Positions 6,663 to 13,186 of a stretch of DNA of 14,319 nucleotides are shown here, piece by piece. The stretch's first letter is position 1; every line of letters begins with the position of its first letter. Made by a program: the position numbers and the translations under genes. The stretch is from Prevotella sp. UBA1378. Its GTDB lineage: Bacteria; Bacteroidota; Bacteroidia; Bacteroidales; Bacteroidaceae. The notes below the pieces were generated by a model. It saw nothing but the letters and a program-made list of their open reading frames with translations, was not told where the DNA came from and made no database searches. Where the stretch lies: the NCBI GenBank assembly GCA_002305505.1, contig DBRC01000032.1:16281-30599 (forward strand), given 5' to 3'.

Positions 6663-7643
6663 ATGGATAAAAAAGTTTTTTATTATTTCGTGCCGTGCTT
6701 AATGGCAATATTGTCATTTAGTTGCAGCAGTAAGAACGATGACGGTCATGCCGCAGATAACCTGGAACTGACGGTGGATGAGTTTCCCGTAATCGACTGT
6801 TCCACTTCTACGCAACCGCTCTGTACTATCTTGGCAGCGAAGACCTTGGGGCTGCCTTACGAATGGTGGAACAACGCGGTATTAGACGGAGTGTGGTATG
6901 TGAGAATCGCCTATGACGATGCCAGGCTGACAGAACCGGAGAAGAAGGCTCTGGAACAGAAACTGAACTGCAGCACCACCCATGGGTCGTATGTCAATCT
7001 CATCGACGGCAAGGTGGAGCTTATCATTGCTTCGCGCAGCCAGTCGAGGGACGAGAAGAAATATGCCGGCGAGAAAGGCGTAGAACTCATGGAGCGCCCC
7101 ATCGGCAGGGACGCTTTCGTTTTCATCGTGAACGGGAAGAACAGCGTGAGGAACCTTTCCGTCAGTCAGATACAAGGGATATATACCGGGGACATACGCA
7201 ACTGGAAAGAGGTGGGGGGCGCGGACGCCGCCATCTCGCCCTATATACGTAATGCTAACTCCGGAAGCCAGGAAAAGATGGAAACCATGGTGATGGCCGG
7301 CCTGACGATGATCGACTGGCCCGAGATGACGGTCGGCGGAATGGGCGGGCCGTTCTATGCCATCATGAACAATGTGAACGGCATCGGCTATACACCTTAT
7401 TATTATTTCAGCATCATGGCCCGCGAATGGACTTACGCCAAAACTACGGCCGTAAACGGTGTGATGCCCGGAAAGAGCAGCATCAGCAGCGGCACATATC
7501 CGTACGTTTCTGAGATTGTCGCCGCTGTGCGTGCCGACATCGACAAATCGTCGGCAGCCTACCGGCTGTTCAATTACCTCACGACGGAAAGCGGCCAGGC
7601 CATCGTGGAGGAAAGCGGTTACGTACCTTTGTCCGGCCGGTAA
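6663..7643 (+). CDS. PstS-like phosphate-binding lipoprotein (periplasmic substrate-binding domain)
   Basis: 326 residues. Residues 1-20 are a signal peptide (Lys-Lys, then a hydrophobic core) ending in Ser-Phe-Ser before Cys21, the expected lipidation site. The following Ser-Ser-Lys-Asn-Asp-Asp is acidic, as in Bacteroidota surface lipoproteins. The mature part matches the PstS-like binding fold: Ile-Asp-Cys-Ser-Thr-Ser-Thr-Gln-Pro-Leu at 44-53 corresponds to the usual Asp-Gly-Ser-Thr...Pro-Leu; Gln-Ile-Gln-Gly-Ile-Tyr-Thr-Gly-Asp-Ile-Arg-Asn-Trp spans 169-181; and Asn-Ala-Asn-Ser-Gly-Ser-Gln at 197-203 is the anion-binding loop. Its Gly-to-Cys change at 46 is unusual. No pstC, pstA, pstB or TonB/ExbB genes are nearby, so it is an orphan. 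Phosphate is the family ligand, not proven here; another oxyanion or a sensing role is possible. ATG 6663 fits the signal peptide. Confidence 0.8.
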   Translation: MDKKVFYYFVPCLMAILSFSCSSKNDDGHAADNLELTVDEFPVIDCSTSTQPLCTILAAKTLGLPYEWWNNAVLDGVWYVRIAYDDARLTEPEKKALEQKLNCSTTHGSYVNLIDGKVELIIASRSQSRDEKKYAGEKGVELMERPIGRDAFVFIVNGKNSVRNLSVSQIQGIYTGDIRNWKEVGGADAAISPYIRNANSGSQEKMETMVMAGLTMIDWPEMTVGGMGGPFYAIMNNVNGIGYTPYYYFSIMAREWTYAKTTAVNGVMPGKSSISSGTYPYVSEIVAAVRADIDKSSAAYRLFNYLTTESGQAIVEESGYVPLSGR

Positions 7644-7747
7644 GGTTTCCGGGAAACCGCCGGGCGGCAGCACGGCCACGGCAGCGTTTCTTCTGCCGAA
7701 AACCGAAATACGGCTCCATATCCGGCTGCTGAACCGAAATTTTGCAT

Positions 7748-7755
7748 TATCTTTG
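7748..7755 (+). promoter_or_regulatory. Putative helicase promoter -7 box (TATCTTTG)
   Basis: TATCTTTG matches the -7 consensus and ends four bases before the GTG at 7760. Transcription would begin roughly at the start codon itself. A clear -33 TTTG 19-21 bases upstream is missing. The box also lies inside the apparent upstream extension of the frame (TTG 7742), which argues against that earlier start. Confidence 0.45.
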
Positions 7756-7759
7756 CGGT

Positions 7760-10700
7760 GTGATTACCCCAGAAGAACTTTTCGACCGCTGCTACGAGAT
7801 AGCGACGGCAGCAACGGGCACCGGCGTGAACGAGCGGATGCACGAAACACTGGTGCTGGCCTGTGCCGAGGGAACAAGGCATACGGGGCAGGGATTCGGC
7901 AATGTATTCTCGCAAGTAGACTACCTTTGCAAGATGCACGGCGTGGCGGCAGCCGACAAGCAGGCGATACAGGCGATGCGCCGCCATTCTAACCGTTCGC
8001 AGCCTTTAACGCGGGCCGACAGGATGTACGACGTGCGGGCCTTGTGCCTGTTTATCTCGGCAGTGTTCGGCGTCAGCGTGCCCGACCGCCTGGTGCGCAT
8101 CATCCCCACCGGGAACAAGCCGGGAGAGGAAGGGCAGAAGATAAACAGCCGCTACGTGCGCTGCATCGTAAAGGAGTGGGACGGGCGGTTCATCCATGTG
8201 GAGACAGATGCCGGAGGGGGCCAGCTGCAAGTGGATTACACCAATACGGAGAAGGGCACAGACCTCATCTACCTGCGCGGTATCCTGCGCAAGGGCCAGC
8301 AGCTGAACCTGCTCGACTGCCATGTGGAGGGAACGGTCGTAACACCCCGGATAGTTGTTGTAGAACCCGACTTCCTCGTAGACATCAGCAGCATCGCCGC
8401 CTGCTTTACCGACTATGGGCACCACCCGCTGTCGTTCACCGTCAACCGGCTGTCCGAACGGGCAAACACACAGGCCATACTGCTTGGAAACTTTGCCGGC
8501 AGTGCGCTCGACGACATGGTTCACAACCCCGGTTTCAAGGTGAACGACAGCATCACCAACTCGTTCAAAGAGCAGCCCCTGCAGTTCTGCGCCTGCCCAC
8601 AGTTTGATTCCCGGAAATTCATCCAAGACGCCAACGGGCAGGCACGCCACCTGAAGGAGGTAGGGGAAGTGCTCTTCGGGCAGTACGACCGCAGCAAGGC
8701 CATACTGGAACCCTCGTTCATTTGCGAGCAGTTAGGGCTGCAAGGGCGTGCCGACCTCATGACGTCCGACTTCCGCCTGCTGGTGGAACAGAAGTCGGGC
8801 AAGAACATCTATATAGAACGCGGCCGGCAGAACGCCTATCACAGTTTCCAGCGCGAGGACCATTACGTACAGCTGTTGCTCTACTATGGCATCTTGCGCT
8901 ACAACTTCCGCCTGTCCGACAGCCGCGTGGATATCCGCCTGCTTTATTCCAAATACCCCCCGGAGGCGGGATTGCTGGTGGTGAACTTCTACCAGCAGTT
9001 GTTCCGCGAGGCCATACGGTTCCGCAACCGCCTTGTGGCGCAGGAGTACGAGTTCGCCGAAAAGGGGTTCGCCCCGGTGATGAGCATGCTCACACCCGAG
9101 ACGCTCAACGAACAGGCCACGGCAAACAGCTTTTTCACCACTTATATCCGTCCGCAAATCGAACAAGTGACGGCACCGCTCCACCGCCTGCCGCCCTTGG
9201 AATACGCTTATTTCTGCACGATGATGACCTTCGTCTACCGCGAGCAGCTGAGGGCGAAGGTGGGGGCGAGGGAGCAACGGGGAGGGTGCACGGCAGACCT
9301 GTGGAACATGCCCCTGCACGAAAAGAAAGAGACGGGAAACATCTATACCGGCTTGACACTGGCCGCCCGGCAGCGCAGCAGCGCCCACAGCGGTTACGAC
9401 CTGCTGACGCTCGACGTGCCCGGGCAGGGCGACGGCTTCCTGCCCAACTTCAGGCGGGGCGATATGGTTTACCTCTATTCGTACCCGGCAGCGGCGGAGC
9501 CCGACGTGCGGCGGAGCATCCTATACCGGGGGACGCTGCAGGAACTGGCTCCCCGGCGCATCGTGGTGAGGCTGAACAACGGCCAGCAGAACCCCGGCGT
9601 ATTCACTGGGGAGACGTGGGCGATAGAACACGGGGCAAGCGACGTATCCACCAACAGTGCCATCCGCAGCCTATACCAGCTGGTTACAGCTCCCCAGGCA
9701 CGCAGAGACCTGCTGCTGGGGCAGCGGCGCCCGCAGGCTGACACCACGCTGCAGCTGTCGCGGCAGTACAGCGCGGCTTACGACGGGATACTGCTCAAGG
9801 CCAAGCAGGCACAAGACTATTTCCTGCTGTCAGGGCCGCCCGGCACGGGGAAGACCTCGATGGCCCTGCGGTATATCGTGGAGGAGGAACTGGCTGCCGG
9901 CGAACGGGCCTCCATCCTGCTGACGGCATATACCAACCGCGCCGTTGACGAGATTTGCGGCATGCTCACCGATGCCGGGTTCGACTATCTGAGACTGGGC
10001 AGCGACGCCAGCTGCGACCCCCGCTTCCATTCCCGGCTGCTCGACGGGGTCGTCGGGGAATGCCCGAAGATGGAACGGGTGCGCCGGCGCATTCAGGATA
10101 CTCCGGTCATCGTCGGCACCACGTCGACGTTGCAGGCCAAGCCGTTTATCTTCGACCTGAAACGCTTCTCGCTGGCCGTAGTCGACGAGGCGTCGCAAAT
10201 ACTGGAACCCGGGCTGGTGGGACTGTTGGCCAACCACGGCCCCGACGGCAGCTGCCGCATCGGCAGGTTCATCCTCATAGGCGACCACAAGCAGCTGCCG
10301 GCAGTGGTCCAGCAAGACGAGGACGAATCGAAGGTGAGCAACCCGCTGCTGTTGCAGATAGGGTTGTCCGACTGCCGCAACTCGCTGTTCGAGCGGCTGC
10401 TGCGCTGGGAGCAACGCTGCGGCAGGGAGCAGTTTACGGGCGTGCTCCGAAAGCAAGGCCGCATGCACCCCGACGTGGCCTGCTTTCCCTGCCGTACGTT
10501 CTATGCCGGCGAACAGTTGGCTGCCGTGCCGTGCGCCCACCAGTTGGAGACCGGCCTGGGCTACTCGCTGCCATCGCAGGATGCACTCGACGACTTGCTC
10601 AAGAGCCGCCGTGTAATCTTCTTCCCCTCCGCTTTCTGCGGCGGCATTGCGACGTCGGCAAAGGCGAACAGCGACGAGGCGAGCATCGTGGCACGCCTGC

Positions 10701-11086
10701 TGAGCCGCATCCACAGGTTCTACGGAGCGCAGTTCGATGCCGCCCGCACGGTGGGCGTCATCGTGCCCTACCGTAACCAGATAGCCATGATACGCCGCGA
10801 GATAGAGGCTTGCGGCATTCCCGCATTGCAGCAGATTTCCATCGATACCGTAGAGCGCTACCAAGGCAGCCAGCGCGACGTGATCATCTACAGCTTCACC
10901 GTGCAGTATCCCTACCAGCTCGGGTTCCTTACAGCCAACAGCTTCGAGGAAGGCGGCCATGTCATCGACCGCAAGCTGAACGTAGCCGTAACCCGTGCAC
11001 GCAAGCAACTGCTGCTGACGGGCAATGCCTCCGTGCTGGCACGCAATGCGCTCTTCCGCTCACTGATAGAGCAATATAAGGTATGA
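7760..11086 (+). CDS. Dna2-like PD-(D/E)XK nuclease / superfamily 1B DNA helicase
   Basis: 1108 residues from GTG 7760; the frame is open to TTG 7742, but that overlaps the promoter, and ATG 7838 is a shorter alternative. Residues to about 230 include a Dna2-type OB-like region. The nuclease core follows: Glu317, Gly-Arg-Ala-Asp332, Glu343-x-Lys345, and Gln371-x3-Tyr375, the order of RecB/Cas4/Dna2 nucleases. Residues 377-690 hold the linking stalk and a beta-barrel. The helicase has Walker A Gly-Pro-Pro-Gly-Thr-Gly-Lys-Thr at 692-699, motif II Asp-Glu-Ala-Ser at 809-812, motif III Gly-Asp-His-Lys-Gln-Leu-Pro at 841-847, motif V near 1030-1038, and motif VI Val-Ala-Val-Thr-Arg-Ala-Arg at 1075-1081. 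This is the architecture of eukaryotic Dna2, so a role in resecting or trimming branched DNA is inferred. The cysteines of the Dna2/Cas4 iron-sulfur cluster are not seen: none occurs between 377 and 485. The position expected for the motif I His is Gly247. It is a single-gene unit; a defence role cannot be excluded, but nothing nearby supports one. Confidence 0.85.
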   Translation: MITPEELFDRCYEIATAATGTGVNERMHETLVLACAEGTRHTGQGFGNVFSQVDYLCKMHGVAAADKQAIQAMRRHSNRSQPLTRADRMYDVRALCLFISAVFGVSVPDRLVRIIPTGNKPGEEGQKINSRYVRCIVKEWDGRFIHVETDAGGGQLQVDYTNTEKGTDLIYLRGILRKGQQLNLLDCHVEGTVVTPRIVVVEPDFLVDISSIAACFTDYGHHPLSFTVNRLSERANTQAILLGNFAGSALDDMVHNPGFKVNDSITNSFKEQPLQFCACPQFDSRKFIQDANGQARHLKEVGEVLFGQYDRSKAILEPSFICEQLGLQGRADLMTSDFRLLVEQKSGKNIYIERGRQNAYHSFQREDHYVQLLLYYGILRYNFRLSDSRVDIRLLYSKYPPEAGLLVVNFYQQLFREAIRFRNRLVAQEYEFAEKGFAPVMSMLTPETLNEQATANSFFTTYIRPQIEQVTAPLHRLPPLEYAYFCTMMTFVYREQLRAKVGAREQRGGCTADLWNMPLHEKKETGNIYTGLTLAARQRSSAHSGYDLLTLDVPGQGDGFLPNFRRGDMVYLYSYPAAAEPDVRRSILYRGTLQELAPRRIVVRLNNGQQNPGVFTGETWAIEHGASDVSTNSAIRSLYQLVTAPQARRDLLLGQRRPQADTTLQLSRQYSAAYDGILLKAKQAQDYFLLSGPPGTGKTSMALRYIVEEELAAGERASILLTAYTNRAVDEICGMLTDAGFDYLRLGSDASCDPRFHSRLLDGVVGECPKMERVRRRIQDTPVIVGTTSTLQAKPFIFDLKRFSLAVVDEASQILEPGLVGLLANHGPDGSCRIGRFILIGDHKQLPAVVQQDEDESKVSNPLLLQIGLSDCRNSLFERLLRWEQRCGREQFTGVLRKQGRMHPDVACFPCRTFYAGEQLAAVPCAHQLETGLGYSLPSQDALDDLLKSRRVIFFPSAFCGGIATSAKANSDEASIVARLLSRIHRFYGAQFDAARTVGVIVPYRNQIAMIRREIEACGIPALQQISIDTVERYQGSQRDVIIYSFTVQYPYQLGFLTANSFEEGGHVIDRKLNVAVTRARKQLLLTGNASVLARNALFRSLIEQYKV

Positions 11087-11185
11087 CTAAACGGCAGTAA
11101 AGCGCAGCACGCCGGACAAGCGTGGCCGCCTGCAGGCCTCGGGAGCACCGGAGAGGGTCCCGAAATGAAAATGGCACGGCTTTTC

Positions 11186-11217
11186 TTTGGCGTTCTCGTT
11201 TTTTTATCGTTACTTTG
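11186..11217 (+). promoter_or_regulatory. mntP promoter (TTTG, 20-base spacer, TTACTTTG)
   Basis: TTTG at 11186-11189 and TTACTTTG at 11210-11217 are separated by 20 bases. The second box differs from TAnnTTTG at one position. It predicts a leader of about 10-13 nt before the mntP ATG, too short for a yybP-ykoY manganese riboswitch, and none is visible in 11087-11234. A weak inverted repeat TCGGGA/TCCCGA (11139-11144, 11158-11163) lies between the helicase and this promoter; it has no T run, so I do not call it a terminator. Confidence 0.65.
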
Positions 11218-11234
11218 CACGTTAAAAAAACGAT

Positions 11235-11813
11235 ATGAGCCTGTTTGATATCTGCTTACTGGCCATAGCCTTGGCCATGGATTGCTTCACGGTATCCATC
11301 GTCAGTGGCATCACCGCCGGCCGCCGCCTGTGGGCAACGGTGATACGGATGGCCTTGCTTTTCGGGCTGTTCCAAATAGCAATGCCGCTCGCCGGATGGT
11401 TAGGCACGAGCTACTTTGCTGCTTACCTTGAAGCCGTCGACCACTGGATAGCCTTCGGGCTGCTGGCCTTCATCGGCGGCAATATGGTGCGCGAGTCGCT
11501 GGGCAAAGAGGAAGAGGAAAAACACTTCAACCCCCGGCGCCTGCTTACCCAGCTGCTCCTTGCCCTGGCCACGAGCATCGACGCCCTCGCCATCGGCATC
11601 TCCATGGCCTGCACGGGCTATACCCGCCTCCCGCAACTGGTGCTTCCGCTTGCCATCATCGGCCTTGTCTCGTTCGTCCTGAGCATTGCCGGCAATCTGC
11701 TGGGCGTGCGCTTCGGCAGTACCCTCGCCCGCCGGCTGAAGCCCGAATTGCTGGGCGGCGTCATCCTTATCGTCATCGGCTGCAAAGTGTTGCTTTCGCA
11801 TATATTCGAATAA
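11235..11813 (+). CDS. mntP: MntP-type manganese efflux pump
   Basis: 192 residues, the usual family length (about 190). It is an inner-membrane protein with six predicted hydrophobic helices in two related halves. The signature acidic positions are present in both: Ala-Met-Asp16-Cys-Phe-Thr-Val-Ser in helix 1 and Ala-Thr-Ser-Ile-Asp116-Ala-Leu-Ala-Ile-Gly in helix 4, the pseudo-symmetric motif characteristic of MntP (DUF204). A charged loop, Lys-Glu-Glu-Glu-Glu-Lys at 91-96, separates the halves on the cytoplasmic side. The family exports Mn2+ and protects against manganese excess. ATG 11235 begins directly at helix 1 and follows the promoter closely. It is transcribed alone. Function is assigned by family; the specific metal was not tested. 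Confidence 0.92.
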   Translation: MSLFDICLLAIALAMDCFTVSIVSGITAGRRLWATVIRMALLFGLFQIAMPLAGWLGTSYFAAYLEAVDHWIAFGLLAFIGGNMVRESLGKEEEEKHFNPRRLLTQLLLALATSIDALAIGISMACTGYTRLPQLVLPLAIIGLVSFVLSIAGNLLGVRFGSTLARRLKPELLGGVILIVIGCKVLLSHIFE

Positions 11814-12101
11814 CGGGTCCTCAGTATCCAATATCACCGCACGTGCATACCATCTCTTGTACATCTTACTCTTCCCACTGTTGTTTTAATAACCCGGATT
11901 CGGGATAATCCCCCCGTTATTCCGGCCAGCGAGGCACTCTCTTTTGATTACTATGCAGTTACAAAGCACACTATTCAATATGTTTCAAAAAATTCATTAT
12001 CCGTTTCATCCTGTAAAAAATAACTGTCGGGAAGATACAAGACATATAAGATTACCATATATTTGCACTCGCAAAAGAATCAGAGCAAACCTTGATTGAA
12101 T
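11814..12101. other. Intergenic region between mntP and the 12102 gene
   Basis: No convincing reading frame. A weak hairpin GGATT (11896-11900) / AATCC (11907-11911) with a six-base loop, inside a slightly longer region bracketed by AATAAC/GTTATT (11888-11893, 11916-11921), may terminate mntP transcription, though pairing is interrupted and no T run follows. From about 11940 the DNA becomes AT-rich, leading to the next promoter. Confidence 0.4.
12058..12065 (+). promoter_or_regulatory. Putative -7 box (TATATTTG) for the 12102 gene
   Basis: TATATTTG fits TAnnTTTG, lies 36 bases before the ATG at 12102 and predicts a leader of about 30 nt. No TTTG is present at the proper distance upstream, so it is a one-box call. 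Confidence 0.45.
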
Positions 12102-12800
12102 ATGAAACATTTATTATTAGTTTTAGGTTTATTGACAAGTGTAAACCTTTGTGCAGGTGATTTGTTTTCCATAAGGAATAATAAGATAATTCCGACCGGG
12201 AATCATAAGTTATGGACAATAGAGGAAAAAGACCATTCTGAAAAGAATTATAAGCTGATTGATGCCACAACCGTTAAAGCAGGGAACGGCTATGCCTACG
12301 ATATCAAATCGTACCAGCACAAAGACGACGACTGGGATATGATGGGGGATTCTATATTTTCGAAATTAGTAATCACCTGCCGCACACCAGCAGATACTGC
12401 CACCTCGCAGCCGCAATCCACCGGATTTGTGTTCTTAAATGATAATGAATGGTTACGGTTCAACTACTGGTCGTTTTCGCCCTACTCGGATAACCCGTGG
12501 TTTGCAAAGGGCAACGAGGTATTCAAGGTATACGAGCTCAGCAACGACTGTATAGCTATCGTCCTTAGGGGCTTCAGGGATTCTGTATCTCCGCCGGAAC
12601 TAACGGTTTTCGTTTTATATAAAGATAACGCAAAACTGGTATACAACGCTGATTGGGAAATCGACTCTATCGCGACGGAAAAATCTGTTACTGTGATGAA
12701 TATCGCAAATCATACCTATGATGAAGAAGGATACATGAAACTTACCCACGCCTCCATGGTTTTCGGCTTAGGGAGAATTGTCCTCAAGAGTGTAAAGTAA
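12102..12800 (+). CDS. Small exported protein of unknown function
   Basis: 232 residues. I do not recognise the family. Residues 1-19 form a signal peptide (Met-Lys-His, a leucine-rich core, then Leu-Cys-Ala-Gly); Cys17 is not in a good lipobox, so signal peptidase I cleavage near 18-19 is more likely than lipidation. The rest is soluble, rich in aromatic and acidic residues (Trp-Phe-Ser-type clusters near 120-140), without transmembrane segments, and reads like a beta-rich domain. ATG 12102 is preferred over the in-frame TTG at 12096 because it starts the signal peptide directly. The gene is visibly lower in GC than gltBD, the helicase and mntP, which suggests foreign origin or relaxed composition. 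A decayed partial duplicate of its 5' part lies downstream at 12855-12935. Confidence 0.7.
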   Translation: MKHLLLVLGLLTSVNLCAGDLFSIRNNKIIPTGNHKLWTIEEKDHSEKNYKLIDATTVKAGNGYAYDIKSYQHKDDDWDMMGDSIFSKLVITCRTPADTATSQPQSTGFVFLNDNEWLRFNYWSFSPYSDNPWFAKGNEVFKVYELSNDCIAIVLRGFRDSVSPPELTVFVLYKDNAKLVYNADWEIDSIATEKSVTVMNIANHTYDEEGYMKLTHASMVFGLGRIVLKSVK

Positions 12801-12854
12801 ACGGTGTCAGGCCACGAAAAACAACGTGAGGCCGGCGAATTCAGAATAAACCGG

Positions 12855-12935
12855 CAAGTATAAACGCTATTGTAAGGTGATTTGCTCCCATAAGGGGGAT
12901 AGTAAGATGATCCCGGCCGGAACTTGATAGGTTAT
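12855..12935 (+). pseudogene. Decayed partial duplicate of the 12102 gene
   Basis: 12855-12935 aligns with 12136-12213, the segment covering the end of the signal peptide and the first mature residues of the upstream gene. Shared blocks include CAAGT-TAAAC, GGTGATTTG, CCATAAGG and a 22-base stretch with four differences, all A/G or T/C transitions. Several one- and two-base indels break the frame, and in-frame stops appear, but Asp-Ser-Lys-Met-Ile-Pro-Ala against Asn-Asn-Lys-Ile-Ile-Pro-Thr is still readable. No homology is visible outside these limits. It is probably the remnant of a tandem paralogue otherwise deleted. Confidence 0.65.
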
Positions 12936-13004
12936 ATCAAGACATACGCCAGCTCGGGATAAGAAACCGCGCTAATCCTGCGGAATAAGTGAAAGCGGCC
13001 CGTA

Positions 13005-13066
13005 TGATTTTTGGCCATTTTTCTGAGATTTTTGGCCAATTATCTCAGAAAAATGGCCAAAAATCA
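13005..13066. repeat. 24-bp-arm palindrome (dispersed repeat, copy B), possible bidirectional terminator
   Basis: Arms 13005-13028 and 13043-13066 are perfect reverse complements around a 14-base loop that itself contains TTGGCCAA. The right half plus loop (13030-13069) matches the repeat at 261-298, nearly 13 kb away. Its place between convergent genes suits a bidirectional terminator, and T-rich stem ends would help on either strand. A REP-like repeat family that has been co-opted as a terminator would explain both facts. Confidence 0.7.
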
Positions 13067-13186
13067 AAATGGCTGTATTCTTGTTGTTTGCCGGCAGCAA
13101 TGTAAACGGAGGATAACCATCATCGTGCGGAAAAGATTGATACACAGTATGTCCACCCCTTTTGATGTCTCAAACTTGATGGTATC

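Larger units (their letters stand above)
12801..13186. other. Intergenic region with a gene remnant and a large hairpin, between convergent genes
   Basis: It holds the decayed duplicate at 12855-12935 and the palindrome at 13005-13066. I see nothing else I can name. Short open frames here, such as one starting at 13011, run through the palindrome and look non-coding. The flanking genes converge on this region, so no promoter is expected. Confidence 0.6.

Noticed and set aside
7644..7658. GGTTTCC-G-GGAAACC right after the lipoprotein stop as a terminator.
   Set aside because: The palindrome has a one-base centre that cannot form a proper loop, and no T tract follows.
9830..11008. Long minus-strand frame (392 codons) opposite the helicase gene.
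   Set aside because: It is an antisense shadow of the helicase motifs, with no start signal or recognisable domain.
11087..11234. Manganese riboswitch (yybP-ykoY) before mntP.
   Set aside because: The promoter lies only about 18 bases from the ATG, so there is no room for the aptamer, and no matching stem is visible.
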